Shown in pieces: positions 1-15,700 of a stretch of DNA of 64,000 bases. The notes under the pieces were generated by a model. It saw only the letters and a program-made list of their open reading frames with translations. It did not search any database and was not told the origin of the DNA. This DNA is from Liolophura sinensis (lineage: Eukaryota > Mollusca > Polyplacophora > Chitonida > Chitonidae), in assembly GCF_032854445.1 (NCBI RefSeq), contig NC_088301.1, forward strand, positions 44,263,116 to 44,327,115, in the 5' to 3' direction. Every line of letters starts with the position of its first letter. Within the stretch, counting starts at the first letter, position 1. The position numbers were made by a program, and so were the translations under genes.

Positions 1-25
1 GTCTGGCGCAAAATTACACATGTGT

Positions 26-135
26 TTAAATTCAAATAGCCTTTCACGAGATTGATGTTGCACTGATAAATATTGTTAGATCTAACAATATTTGTCACTA
101 CAACATCAGTCTCGTGAAAGGCTGTTTGAATTTAA
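26..135. repeat. Palindromic foldback element (MITE-like)
   Basis: Two 55-base arms (26-80 and 81-135) are reverse complements with no spacer and no indels; 50 of 55 positions match by my count. The centre is AGATCT. This looks like a small non-autonomous foldback element in the intron before the first visible synapsin exon. I could not define a target-site duplication. Confidence 0.75.
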
Positions 136-727
136 GTTACTTTCTGAACACACACACTGTACCCACACTACATTAGTCAACCTCATCTCATAAGCAAGAT
201 ACGCAACAAAGTGAACAGCCATCATAAGTGAAATGTTCTTGAGTGTGGCGTAAAAGACCAGTCATGTAAATAAACATCAAATTTAAGTGATTCAATATGA
301 TTTGGGTAAGACCTAAGACATGTTTAAAATGAGCAGTGTTGGTACATGTATCTAAATATGCCTCGTTAGTTCTCGTTGGCCATGTATCAGTATAGTAAGT
401 ATGATGTAAGTGGGTGGGACATGATCATGCTTTGGCATGGTGTCCAAGATATATAAACACTAGACAGTATCATGATGTGATCAGCCGATTTTGAAAATTG
501 TACTAAACCCTAAGCAAACAAACAAACAAACATTATACCAGCTACGTTCCAGAGATCAAAAATTTTTCCCCAGAGTAATTGTCCCTTAGATATAATGTAA
601 ATGTACATGTAATTTCTGCATTTGTTCTGTATGTATAGGTTATAGAAGTTCCAATCAACTTGCATGATAACCAGTGAGTGATATCTGAGTTTAAGTGTTT
701 AAGTTTTTGTATTTTTTGTATTTTCAG

Positions 728-3700
728 GTCTAAAATATTTCAGGGGAAGAAAAATATTTGGTGACTGGGATATACGAGTAGAACAGGTGAGTTGATTGTA
801 TAAAGAGAAAATGAGCAACGTGCACATTTGTATACGGTACCTTACACAAGACTTTAAACCATTTATATCTGTACTTGTTTACGAATATAAGTATACTTGT
901 ATACAGTGTCAAGCAGATCGAATTTTATTAAACCAACAGCCGCGTAGTGTTAAGCAAACCTAAGAGTGTTCAGGAATTCTGCCTGACAAATTAGTGAACA
1001 GATAACTGCATTATTAATACATGTACAGTCCAACAGCCATTCCAGTTTCCATAATCCCAAGGATCAGACCTGTTTTCAGGTCATACCAAAGACTTCAAAA
1101 TGGTACTTGTTGCTGTCTAGCTTGGTGCCCTGCACTGAGAGGTTAGAGCCAAGAAACAGGACAGTTTGGCCCAGTGTCAGTATAAATTGACTGGGTAGGG
1201 TGTCATGTGTTCATTGGCAGCAGCACTTTGGTGGCATGGTCTCACCCTACTACAAGAAGACACAATATATGTACACACACCTAATGACTCCTATCATTAT
1301 ATGACTGAAAAAGTACAATATGATGTAAAACCCAGAGGATACATACACACAGTCTGGTTTGCATTAGCAGTGAATTTAGAATTACATCTAAATAGTGATA
1401 TGCAATGTATACATTTTTGTATTTACATTTTGTACAAAGTAAACATATCCCGGGGCAAAATGGCATGCCTGCTTCATGGCATTACTGTGTTCTTATATGG
1501 TAGAGGTAATATTCACGTTTAGATAAATTTACAATATTGGCTGAATGTCATTATTTTTTTATTATCAGACATACAAACCCACCCATAAATATAATTCTGA
1601 AGCTAAAACCTGTTTAATTAGTTTTCTGAAGCTATGATGTCACAATGGGACTTCAGTCTGTTGTTGTAGAATCTTATCTCAGAATATTGCATTGTAATGT
1701 ATTGCCTATGTTTGTTTGGAAATCACAGTTCATTTGACCAGTAAATGTTGATTTAACATTAGCCAGGTCTAAGTAGTTGTTGCACACCATTGATTAATAG
1801 TCCTGTGTTTTGTAATATGTCACATATTATAACTGCATCAGACTCACATTGTTTATTATTTTTAATTGTGTAAATTACACTAATTCTGGCATCAACACGT
1901 TGTAGAGTATGGTTACTGCATCTTTTCTTCTTCTTCATTAGTGTCATTTGTTTTATTTCAGGCTGAATTTTCAGAAATTAATTTAGCAGCATACACAGAT
2001 AGTGGCACAGTGGTAGATATTCAAGTAACCAGAAATGGAACAAAAGTGGTTAGGTAAGTTCTATTTAAACAGATCGCAACTTTCTAATATTACAGAGAGA
2101 CAGAGAGAATCATCTATAGAGCAACTATAACTAATAATTATTTATAAAATGTGATTCTTTTTATGTTCACACTAATGTTTAATTTTAATGATAAAATCAG
2201 ACACCTGAACTAAAGAGTGTAAGTAATTTACTTATATTTTAGTTTAATTTTTTGCTCCTCTCTCACAGTGTTACATACAAGTGTCAGTTAAAAAGTATTC
2301 TTATAAATTTGAAGACTTATCATTAATGCCATTAAATAATACTTATGGAATGAATTTTAGAAATTCAAAACTGTGACGTTTTCCTTTTCAGGTCATTTAA
2401 ACCTGATTTCCTGTTGATCAGGCAACATGTTAAAGATGCTGGCGAGGACTGGAGAAATCTTCTGCTGGGCTTTCACTATGGTGGGGTGCCCAGTATAAAC
2501 TCTCTCCAGTCAGCCTACAACTTCCTAGATAAACCCTGGGTGGTAAGTGCATGTGGCCCATGGCCTATAGCGTCAGTTATCAAACCTGTATACAAAATCT
2601 GATAGTCGTACTGTAAAGCATAATCATACTCCAGTAAGTGACCTAAAATTTTGCCTATCACTAAGTTTCGCCTGATTGTTAGAGTTCTGTTGATCTTAAC
2701 AAGGTGTTTTTTTAAGGTTTATTCTGAAAGCAGGGTGACATCCGACAGGAAAATTTTCAGCACCAAATGTAGTATTTTATGACGTTTATTTTTGCCTATA
2801 AACATACATTTGTCTAGGCAAAGTTTTAGATCATTTGCTCTACTTGGGTATAGAATTTCGTTTAAATCTTAAGTTTGCTTTGTGATGCTGGACCCAGATA
2901 CAAAATTTGTGACGGTTCAGCAAAAGGATTCAAGTAGGTTACTAATACATGCAATTATAGTAGCAGTGACCAGTCTGTCACAGCCCCTGGTACACTTCAC
3001 ATCAAACACATTTATTTAAAAGAAATTTTTAAAAGTTTAGATCATATGAGAATATGGATCAAATTTTGTTCAACGTACAGTTGAAATTAAAATAAAGTTT
3101 TGCAGCTTTGTACACATTGTGTAGAAATTAGTAAATTAATGATCTTCTTTTGTTGCAGTTTTCCCACCTAATCCAGATCCAACGAAAAGTTGGTAAGGAC
3201 AATTTTCCACTAATAGAACAAGCATACTACCCCAACCATAAGGAAATGGTGAGTAATTTATGGGTGAGTTTCGCAACTTTGGTTTTCTTCTTTCCATGGG
3301 GTGCAATTGAGCTTCGTGAATTATCTTTTCAAAATTTCACACAGTGCATCATAAGAAAAACATTTTATGATAACATTTAATTGTATACAATTCATGCTTT
3401 AAGATTTCACTTGCAGTTCTGTGCATTCAAATTGCACAAAATTCATCAAGATTATTTTATGTTGCAAATTTGTTAAGTCAAAAAAAAAACATAGTGGATT
3501 TTTTAGAGGGTCCACAGACACAGTTTTCCCGAATTCAGGAAGCACAGTTGTCTCCCTTTGCACGTTTGTGTGCCACTCTTAATATTACGTTATAAGCCAA
3601 AGTCTGTGTCAAATTCTAAAGACTAATCTGTATCTGAAAGTTGAATGTGAGCATATTATTAAGGAGTACTGCTAATTTGATAATAGAACTGTGTATTATT

Positions 3701-6700
3701 AGAGTAGTACATATGTACTTGTAGATGAAGTAGTGGAGAAATAAGATACATGTAGTTTTACGTTTGCGGGTGCAGTACATTGTATGTGGTTGTTGTCTGC
3801 AGAGATTATAAAATGCATATCATTCAGCTTACTACTCCTATTGGTTTGCAAAAGTGGACTTTTCCGCCAATTTTCTTGTTTTACTAAAATCATAGGTTTG
3901 ATGAAGCTTAAAACATAGTTCTTGGCTACCCGTATCCAGTAAACAATTATACTTCCAACCATGTAAAGTTAAATTTTTATTTGTAGGGAGAATATCTTGA
4001 ATTCATCTAAATAGCCAGACTAATTTATCGTGAAAAGCCTGCCTATTAATGTGCCACGGCATCTGAATGACTGCAGACGTCTGGCTTAATTCTTTCTGTT
4101 AAGGTAGATTTTACTATTGTCTCAACATTTTCATTCAGATGGTAAAGAATTACTTGTGTACGTACACAACAAACATTCTGAATTACTCCAGTTACCAGAG
4201 AAACAAATGGAAATAAATCTAAGCACTACTGAGGCTGATCTTGGCATTCAACTGTCACTGGATTTTATGCTACAGTTTTGTAGCGGTGGCTTGTAAGATG
4301 AAAGCAGGGCTAACCAAAGTTTGGGCCAAGATGGTGTGCTGCTGTGTGACATAATTTGTGATACCTTCATTGAATATTACACAGCTTCTAAATCAACTGA
4401 TTTTACATCCATGGTGGTCCGTAAATGAAACATACCTGGGGCCAATTTCACAAAGCGGCATAAAACATTTATTAATTGTACATTTGTCGTACAATATTTT
4501 GTACTTCATTATTAACATACCATTGTCCTGGATGTGCGATGTCGTACAAGTACGTCATCTTTGTAAAAGTGGCCCCAGTCCCACAACACTTTGTAAAAGT
4601 GGCCCCAGTCCCACAACACTTTGTGAAAGTGGCCCCTACCCCACAACACTCTGTGAATGTGGCCTCTGCCCTTCAACACTTTGTGAAATGGCCCTTCGGC
4701 TACTCGTAACTATATCATTGTAAAGGATCCTATATGATGTCTTATGCAGTAGATCTATGTCATCATATGTCACTTCATGGAGTGAAAGGGAAAAGGCTAC
4801 GTCTCAGCTGAAGCTACCCAATCTGGTAACAACATGTTTGATTGGATAAAATTCACAAGATGGCTGCCTCAACTCACACCAGCCATTTGATGCTGTACTG
4901 TCATTTTGTTCTGCATGTTATTCAGTGAAATCTCATTAAAATAATAAAGTATGATGCTTTGTAGAAAGCTTTACTATCCTGCCTTCGATTGAAGTACCTT
5001 TTAGCCAGTTGCTGTCTTGTCCTTTAAGTCATGCATAAATAAAGTCAGATGAAGTGTATCTGTTCATAACATGTGCTTGATGTGACATGAACATATTCCT
5101 GATATCATGTTAAATGAGGAGGCAGAGGATACAATATCGGGACAATTACAGTGGCAATGTAGTTTGATGGAATTGTGTTAAAAGGATTTCATAATAGTAT
5201 AGTTTGTAGCTGTTTTTCATTACTGGCGAAGTCAGGCAAAGTGGAAGTGTCAGACAAATTTCCCTTTCATGCATTGTTACAAGACTTTGAAAATAGAGTA
5301 GTTCTACATAGTATGTCTGTAGCCAGTGTTGAAAATGTCTTGAAACATTGCTCCTGTGCCATATTCAAAATTCTGGTATGCATTTCACACAAACTGAAAT
5401 TTGAACCATGGCTGGCTGATTCAGATAAAACGTCGCTCTAGCAGAGATTTCCTATAAGATGGTTGTTGTAATTATGCATAATTTAATTAACTTGTGTCAG
5501 CATGATGGGCCTGTCCTCACAAGCTGAAGCACTACTTGCTGGGAATCTAGCTCATGAACCCCATACAGGGTCAGGCTGTTTTGTTGACTGTGTATCAGTT
5601 ATCTCCCTTGTCATGCACCCTGCTGCTGGTCGAGGCAAACATGTTTAAGCTTCATGTGGTTATTTGTTCACTGATACTGATGTGAACAAAGACATCAAGT
5701 TATACTTTCATAATGAATGTTAATGGATTGTTGTTAAAGCCATTTAAGATCATATGCTTAGTGTGAAATGCCATGCATGTAAATGTCATAAGTAACACCT
5801 TGAAATCAGCAAAACATCGTCTTGACCACATATTATTAGCATTGTGCTGGGAGGAAAACAGACAGAGCTGAGGGGAAACTCACAACCATCTCTAGGTTGC
5901 TGCCAGATCTCCCTGCATACAACAAGAGAGGAAATCTGAATGTACAGTCTGATGATAATTGATCAGTGATTTTGGTTGTGATGCATCAGTACATTTTGAT
6001 TTTTAATCTAAGAAATCTCATTAATGTGCAACAAGTTGTCGCCAGAATTTATTTTGTTAACATAGTCAAAACTTGTACAATTCCATGACCATCTGAAACT
6101 TTAATATAACAAAAAACAGCATATTGCCTCTCATGTTTGCATAAATCTACAGACCTAGGATTCAGCTTTATCTAGGCTTGCCTATCTTCACCCAAGAATC
6201 AGCAACCATTCTGTATTCAGTAAGTGTGCATAGTTGCACATGAGATTTGTATGGCTATTACTATTAAACTGTAAATGAAATTAAATGAATATAATAACAA
6301 TGATTCAGAACACAAACAGCTTTCATGATGAACCACTTGTCTTCAAATGTTTATTCCATTTGACTCTTGAAACATATTTTCCATATAAAAATGAGCATGT
6401 GTTGGATATTTCTCACTTTTGTAGATGCCAAATGTGTTTCAAGGTCACCCTATACACACATGAAGTTATCATGGTACATGTATCTGGGTGTGTTAAAATT
6501 GTATTGAACTGGCCACTAGAGGAACTGATGATGCCTAATCACCTTTGTTCCTGACTAACCACAGACCTTCATTATTTCCTATTGTCCAAAGTTCTAAATT
6601 TTTAATATGTCTAAAAATGTTTGGATTTAAAAACATCATTAAACTAAGTAATAGGTAAAGTCATAATTTTGTGGAGATTGTGATGGGATGTCATTTAGAT

Positions 6701-9700
6701 TGCATTTTCTAAAGTCACTGGGCTGGCTTATGGAGTGCTTAAATTTGTACATGTAGCTCATTTGGACTAGTTAAAGTGCACTGGTTTAAATATAAATTCT
6801 AATGCAAAAGCATATTGGGTAATTCTGCCACCAGGTTTATGGGTATAAAGGAAACCACGGTGCCCATATTAAACTATCCTAACAACCAACCTCACAGAGT
6901 TGCATTATTCCATATAGCTTTAAAGGAGAAGAAAACTTTAATAGTGTCAAGAACCTTCACTTTACATGAGAGTTTTTAAACATGTACATGTACATTTTAC
7001 AAAGTAAAACTTTTCAGTATTCCTAGTTCTGCATATATTTCTGTTTTTCAAAATTAAGAATTGTGTGTGCTTGTAGGGTGTTCTGCATTTATGCATTTTG
7101 TATGGATAAATATTTCTTCTGTGACCTGTTGAGCTTCCAGATATATATTACTTGTATTTGTGTACATGTATGTTAAGACAACAGACAAATGTCTCTTAAC
7201 AGTATAATTGTCTCTATCCACATTTTGTCTTTCATTATTAAAAGGGGATGTGTTCCAAAGGCTACGATGCCTTCTTGTAACCCTTTGCTGTTGCTAAGCA
7301 AAGAGATCTTGCTACTGGCATGATGTGAAAAGGAATGTTGTCAGGCATCCAGGTAATGTTGTAAGAGTAGCTATAAGCCTGGTCTTCTGGAAAGGCATAC
7401 TGGTCACACCAGTACCAGTTTTCAACACAAAGAATTATGGTGGTACATGTATATCTATAGCCTAATTCCTCAACCTTTTCGCATGTGAGAGAGGAACTCC
7501 CAGTGCAATTTATGCACATTTTGAATTTGATTTTAGAGACAAAACTGCATTGGTTAGATTGGCCAATTTCAGGGCTTCACCAAAAGCATCACTTTATCTG
7601 CACAGAATAATGCGTTCAGAATGTGCAAACATGTGAAAAGGTCCAAGAAATACAGCGTATGTGTTGTACAGACTATATACAAAGGATTTTGTAAGGAATA
7701 CAATTTACAAAAAACAACAAAACAGCAGCTGTTCACAAATCCATGTTAGGAAGATGATAAAATTATCATCAAAATCACATCCCTTGGAAGGTCAAGACTA
7801 GTTTCTTTGTATGTCCTTGTAACATGTAATAAAGTCATTATTTCCACGTTTTTTGTGCCCATAACTCCAACGACATCGCTGCTGTCCTGAAGGAACTGCC
7901 TTGCATTTGCAGAGAGCGTATTGGTAGTAACAGAGGGAAGCTGGGGACATGCTGTCCCATATACAAGCATCTTTCACACGCTTAGCTGTTTTGCTGCAAC
8001 CGTAGCATTGTTTAACCTGGAAAGTAATAGTCAAAACAGGTTAAGGACACCAAAGGCTAGATCAGTTACAAACTCTGCTTAGCAGTGATCAGTATGTACA
8101 GAATATCATCTTTCAAAAATGTGCGAAATAACTAGAAACAGTATTTAATGGAGATGATTTTAAATTTTACTGCCATTTTATATTTGAGGCAAAACTGATG
8201 TTGGAGGTAAACCTATGCCTTGTAGGCAAGATAGTGAAGCAAATATATGGACAAAAATAGAGTTATGTAATGAAAGCAAAACTTATCCACACCCTTAACA
8301 TCTACCTCAGAATTGCTTAAACGGATATTGTATGTGAACGATCAAGATATGACATAAGATCCCGTTCTACTTTGTACATTACCGATACCAAAAAATGGAG
8401 ATGCATATCATATTGAACTTCTGAAATATTAAATTTCACACTAACCTTACACTTGCCACAGTACTTTTTATATCCACCTCTTATCAAGCGCCTTTGTCGT
8501 ATGGGAATCCCTTTCCACTTTTGTACCCAACCACATGAAGATATTGCTAGTTTTCTGCCTGACACAAAACCTGTAAAGAAAAAAATTACAATACATGAAG
8601 GAATGCGTGAATGAATGCGTGAATGAATGTGTGAATGAATGCTTGGAGTTTAACGTCATACTGTTTCAGTCATATGATGATGAGGAGTCATTAGGTGTGT
8701 GTACATATATTGTGTCATCATGTGACAGGGCTTTTTGTCTGTTGTAAGTGTAATATGCAAAATGAGCATAAACCGTACAGATGTGCCAAAAGCAAAGAAG
8801 CTAAAGATTCAAACTTCCTCTAACTACTTTAAAGAGTGGAAAACCTTAAAAAGAGGTACCTGTAGCAAAGTACTTCTCTCCGCTCTTCAGTTTTACTCCA
8901 CACATCGAGTCATATCCAGCTGTATGCAATACATGTTTAGATTGTACTTTCTCAAATTCCAGTGTGTTCTGAAAGTAAAAATTAGTTCATGCCAAAAATC
9001 ACAAAATTATGCTTTGTACTTTTCTTGTAGTTTAATTGTCAGTAGCAAATATTTGTAGGCCACAATCACATAGCACATCTGAAAGAGAGTATCCACTTAA
9101 ACCAACACTACAATATCAGTTAAACTTTAAAAAAAAAGTATATATATATATTTTTTTTTCTACTTAAAATTTAACTTTCTGTACCTGTAGATTTATGTGA
9201 TATACCTGTTTAGTCTGATTTCAGCTGTCAAAAACACAAAACAGATGCCCAGAATGATGGTTATCAATATTGTCTATTGCAAGTATACTCTAATATGAGC
9301 CAACAAATTACAGAAAGGTCAGAAATATGAATTTATAAATCAGTTTGGTTCTTGAAGTTGCTAACATTGCATTATCCCTGTTTTGCAAATTTGCAAACTG
9401 CAGTTGAAGGGATATGGCGTAGAGTTTAAACTGTCAGTCTTTACTTACCTTGTAGACAACTGTCTGTGAGATGTGGTACATGAAATGGTCTTGGTCCATT
9501 GTTTCTGAGCTGTTCACCACAAACCTTATGGCTGAAATAAAAAAGTACATTTTGACAATTATTCTTTGAGAAGGGCTCCTGTGAAAAACCACTTGTGTTA
9601 ATGATGATGTCAACTTACAGTTGCAAGAGTAAATAATAGGTCAGATTCAGATCGTGTAACATCCTGATAAACAAGTCTTTAAAGTCCTTTGGTTACTTGG

Positions 9701-12700
9701 ATGAGCCTGTTGCCTGAGACCAGAGACCAATAACTAGTACTTTTTGTGTGCCTGTGAAATTTTTTCACTAACAGACTAAATTAAGACATTTTTCACAAAC
9801 TGTGTAGATACAGACATTTTTTATCATTAGGGTAAATAAAAGTATTTTTCACCAACAGATTAAATTGAGACATTTTCACCAACTGTGTAAATACAGACAT
9901 TTTTCATCAGAAGCATAAATAAAAGTATTTTTCACCAGCAGAGCATGTCTGTTCGTTGTAAAATGTGTGGTACTGTGGAAAGGAAAAAAAACTTGTTATT
10001 CTTACCAAAATCAGACTTGCAAAACATGTCTTGAGGGTGAGCTATTACACATGAACAGCCAGAGCTCTGTCGAAGTAGTCCAATGAAAAACAATGTGAGA
10101 CAAATGAAGTATCTGAACAGTTGTTGGCCCACCATCTTGTGGATCAGCAAGAACTGTCACAAAAATTGTCTCCCTGGTGTAGTATTTTGTTTTCTCTATG
10201 GGAGGCTTTGCTACAAATGAATATCACTGTGAGCTGATGTGATATATGGTCACGTTTGGATGAGGGTGAGGGCGTTGGGAGGGTGTTATTAGACTTGTTT
10301 TTGGAGCCAGTCAGAGTATGGTGTGATATTTCTTGTAGTCTGTGATCATGTGATGTCAGTGGTCACGTGAGGTAATCTGGAAATATCCGCTGTGGTCCAA
10401 TGGTAGATCAAGTCTCTGTAAAAAAAAAAAAAAAAAAAACCCACTACTATTACTTTCTCTTCTCAGCAAATTGCAATACAAGTTACCAAATAAATATGGA
10501 AAGATAACCAAAAAAAAAGTACAGTTATTTTCAGGAACTGCAAATTGCTCATTTAGGGTTTGCAGAGGGAGTTTGGGAGTCCTATTATGTAGAAGTCTGC
10601 ATTCAGAAACATTACTCCATTTGCAATTATCCATTCATGAAGTCATAATATTCACCAACTACATGTAATTGCCCAGGGATACAAAGTTTAATACAGAAAG
10701 AGTTGGTCTTTGTATTTCACCTAAAGTTTGGTGTAAAAATATGCTTTTTCAGAAGCTTATAAAAGCCTGAAAATTATACTTTTCATCCCAAAACAACCTT
10801 TTGTGATAAGAAATTGTTCAAAATTCACAACAACAAAACAAACTCATAACTGGTCCTATAAGGTGGATGAATCAGTCAGAATCAAGCTAAAATTTAGGTA
10901 ATATACAGAAATTGTTGATGGTAGAAGGTGATCCATGTGTACTCTTTACCTGTTCTCATAATTGACACATATTTTATGTACTGGTATAGGCATTACATGT
11001 GGCTCTATTTATGTAATATGCAATTTATCTCTGTTTGTTTAATGGGAGGGAACCGGTTGAACTAGCAAAATACAGACATTTTTGCGGTCTATATGTAGTC
11101 TTGGGTTGTCAGCAGCCAGGTCATACTTATAGCTGATTGACATGTATATAAGCTTATATTTGTACATGGCATGTTGTCCTTCGTATAAGATGATTGTAAA
11201 ATCATCAACTTTGTGATGAAGAAATAAAGTGTAAATTGATATCTTAGATCATGATCAAGTATAACATGATATCCTTTATTCTTTTTAAAAATAATAGCCT
11301 TCTATGTGTATGCTTCAGGTTTTAGTTTCTCCAATTATTTTCCTATCGTATTATTTACCTTCCTTACAGTGTACCAGTGAGAGGATAAAACAAACATATA
11401 AAACATATACATTACCATAAAGGAGACATGTGGATAAACATAATACAATTTCTTATTTGTTTAATATTGTTCTTTAAAGACAAATATTAGCTTGCCTTAA
11501 ACATTTTGATCATGTTTTCCAAACAAATATTCTTTAATTCTTGTTTATGAAACAAATTTCAAAGCTAAATAGAAACAAGAATCGCTGAGAACATTTTTGT
11601 TATGATGGAATCATATCTACTTTTCTATAAACATTTTAACCTTAATTTTTCATTTTCAGGTTTATATATTGCAAATACTGAATATCAAGAACGTTTCACA
11701 TCAATACAATACATACCTGAAATGAAATTCCCTTGTCTGCTTGTCCAGCAGAGGTGTTCATGAACAGTAGTGAGAGATGTATATCCTGTCTGAAGTATCA
11801 GCCCTACCACAAAGTGTAACAGCATCTGGCATGGTTTTATGTGTATGTAAGAGAAAGCCACAACGGTGGTATCATAAACCTCACTGCTACACATCAGAAC
11901 CTCCCCTACAAACATAGAATGGGCCCTTCAGTGGCATTAAGAGCCAGCCTATGTGATGAGAAATAGGGGTGAATGGTACATGTATATTTCACTTCAAGTC
12001 TGCTTATAGTGGATTCAAGAAAACACAACTGTGTACTTGAATATAAATTATCTTCTCATCTTATCTAAGTCATGTGAAACCATATACTCTGAAAACACTT
12101 GACGCAGCGTATATTCTTGAAATAGGAGCTATCCATTTTAACATGGTAAACATACAGCTTCCGTGAAATGTATGAAATCTCTGTATCAAGCGGTTCTGAG
12201 AAGCAAAAGGCTTCTTGATTCCTGAAGTAATGGAAGTCTACAGTTCAATAATATGCAACCAGAGACTCTCCAATTTATAAAAGTATTCACTGTCCACGGG
12301 AATGGAATAAGTTACCTAGGCACCGTAATAAATTCGAGATTCTTTTGAAATGAAGACTCAAATCCTATATTGTCAATGAGTTGTCATAAACTTGAACTGG
12401 TGTACATGTGAATGACTTTATTCACACCACTCTACCTATATACTTTATGTATTGTTTTACATGAACACACTTTGGTATATTATGTCTCCTTGTATTGTCT
12501 TGATTCCTTGGAATAGAACAAGCTTTGATGGACATTATTCTTGCTTATCCTGTTACATTATACATTGTTAATATGTATCATTTGCGTATATCACGCTGTA
12601 CTCAAGAATTTTTCACCTATATGACGATGACCAGCATGATAGTGGGAGGAAACTGGGCACAGCCCGGGGGAAACCCACGGCCATTTGATCATATCAAACT

Positions 12701-15700
12701 ATGATCAAATAAAAAGGTAAATAAATATGATTTTTACTGAAGAGTTTATCAACTAGATCAAATTGAAATTTCATTGTACATGTAGATAGCCATTGCATTC
12801 TAATCTGTTCAGTGTATTAAAATACATGAGTTATGAATTTTCCCCACAATTGGCAAAAGGTTAAAGAATCATCACAGAAATAGGCAATTATATGGTAGAA
12901 ACAATTTATACAGAACATGGGTATATTGATGATACTGGTACAGTATTATATACTTATCCTGTGTTATAGATGTCATTACCACATTGTGGTTAGACCCTAG
13001 TCAGATGTGTGAGATTTGATACAATTGTGCATCCCATGTATTGGAAAGCTTATTAATAACTTCCTCTGAGTGTCAGGCAGAGGTATATAAAACAGAGGAG
13101 ATACTGAATGCTACACCTTTTTGGTGGGAATTACATGTAGGTGGGCCATGTAACTGATACTCTAATTATAAGCATAGTAGAGTCATTTTGCTTTCAGCTT
13201 GGCAAATGTACATTTAGGTTGTGTGAAATACACCATTGTTAGTTTATCAGTGCCTTGTACAGGCCGGGTCAACAACTGTGAGCACTGAAAACAAAAACTA
13301 GTGTGAGATTTTTATTTAGCCCCTAGCTGTATTGTTCTGGGCGAAAGGTTTCTCAAGTCAATTTTTTCATGTTTAGATTAATATATGTCAGTCCTTGAAA
13401 GATATCTTTGGTAAGAACTTAAAATCAGACGGTATTTATTTAGTTGGTTGAGCTCAAAAACACTGAAATAAACAATTCAGAGAATTAAGTTACCTTTCTT
13501 TGGCAAGAGGTGAGGAGGAAAGAAGGATTAACATATTGCTTACACTAAGCCATTTTTTAATGAACAGCATTACACTAAGCCATTTTTTAATGAACGGCAT
13601 TACATGTTTTTGCCCTGTGAGCTGCATGGCACAATCACAGCACAGTATTTAACAGAGTTGTTTATATGTTTCTACTGTACAACTGGAAATTAAATGTATA
13701 TGAGAAGGAAATGTCTCCATCAGTAATAATATAATACAAATATCGTCGTGTCTAATCATACACAACTTACTAAGTTTCATCAAATGAAATTCATTGACTT
13801 CTTGATACATTGTGCCATTGATACTGATCTGCGGAAATTCCCATGGCTTCGGTTAGCCTGTGGCTTATGAACAGGTGGGAACCCAGGATGTGAAGCCCAC
13901 TCAGCACTTCTGTGCTAATTAAGAGCATAGTCCAGGATGTGTGTCTGTGGATAGGGGTGGCTAGAGGACAGATGAGTGGTTTAGTAGTGTCAGTCACATA
14001 TAGTAAACATAATACGTAGATCCCGTGGCCTCAGCTACTGTAATTCTTTTACCTTTTCGCATGTTTGCAAGGTTTCATGCAAAATTCTAATGGCATTATT
14101 CTGTGTAGACTGATAAAATTATATTTTTTTGTGATGCCCTGAAATTGGTGAATACAACCAATTTAGTTTTGTCTTCAAAATCAAATTAAAAACATGCATA
14201 AATTGCACTGAAAGTTGCTCTTTAATGTACGAAAAGGTTGAGAAATTTGGGAGTGCTGATAAAAAAAAACTGCATGGCCAGAATCAAGTTTGCCCTGGTT
14301 CTCGTAAATGGGTTAGATGCATGTACATGTGTACATGTGCTTTAATATATATTTGTGCACGTAGAAAGTGCGTACAGTGGGTAACTTATGTAGTCACCCA
14401 TTTTTTAACTGACAATAATCATTGATTCAGTGACAAATTTATGGTGTACTGGGATTAATTTGTGTTAAATAATATGTGTTTTGGTGACTCAAAAACAAAG
14501 ATGAAAAACAGTTTCTGACTGCCCAACCCAGTTTTGTGATGTTTTAAAAGTTGTTAAAATGAAATCATCTTCATATTACATGTAGGTCTTTGCACATCTT
14601 AGAATCCACTGTGTAATTTATTGTTGGCTATTTTCACATAAGGACCATATTATATTTTCCATACAAAAATACTTCGCTGTCCAATCAATATGAGGTTTTA
14701 TGTATACAACATATTTCTTTTATCTTCCAGTGCTGAACATGGCTAATTATTTTGCTATATTTTGTACACACATGCTCTCAGGTTGAGAAAGGAAATTATT
14801 AATGTTGTCTTTTTTAGTAGCAGGGTATGCAGTATTTCCTGACTATCGGGTAATGACCATAAACAGTTGGCAAATCCACATATATACATGGTAGCATTTC
14901 CTGGAATTCAGGTATTTCGAAATATGACTGTATTAAGTCAGGATACGAGAGTGTCACCTGTGGCGCACAGCAAGAGGGAAATCTAATACTACCAATCTTG
15001 CGCTATTTTTGGCGAACAGATGTTGAAAAACACACACATTAAATATTTTGATACATGAACAAAGAATTTATGCAGGACAGAAAGAGGCATGTAGGATATG
15101 ATCATCTGGGTGGAATAAGTATGGCACTTCATGTGTTTAGCACATGAGCAGTCATGCCTAGAACATCAAGTATATATATTCCGTGCATCGTTTAGAACTG
15201 ATGACTGTTTCTTTCTTACATGTTACCAACTTTTTCAATTTTCAATTTCAATTTGTATATTATAGGTTGTTGAAAGATTTGAAGGTCAGACTTGATGCGT
15301 ACATTCATACAGTGAACCTTGAATGCAGCTCCTCCGAACTACAATCTTATTTTATGGTTGATTTATCCACATGGTTGTGAGAATGTACCCACATACCATC
15401 ATAGAACTGTTATGTATACATGAGATTTCATTTGACCAATGTTGAGTGTATTCTTTGCAAAACATTATTTCACTCCTATGGTCTAAAAGCAAATGAAAAC
15501 TAATCATTGTGCTGTTTTGAACATCTTAAACTACATGCGAATAATAAGTCAGCGGAAAATAACAGAACTATTTTTGCTACTTGAAATTCTGCTGAAAGTG
15601 TGGATTTTGTCCATTCTTCATATTAGTGTAATTGTAATGTAATTGCACTTAACACTCCTTTGTTCATTTCAGATCATTCTTATGGGAAAGCATATTTTTT

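Noticed and set aside
4358-4723. Two overlapping frames with repeated VKVAPVPQH-like or [10 protein letters not shown]-like units
   Set aside because: The unit length of 30 bases keeps several frames open at once. The sequence is a minisatellite inside a TIR element.
7262-7519. 85-codon minus-strand frame with several cysteines
   Set aside because: It overlaps a MITE copy, has no acceptor or phase match to TIMP, and lies past the TIMP stop codon.
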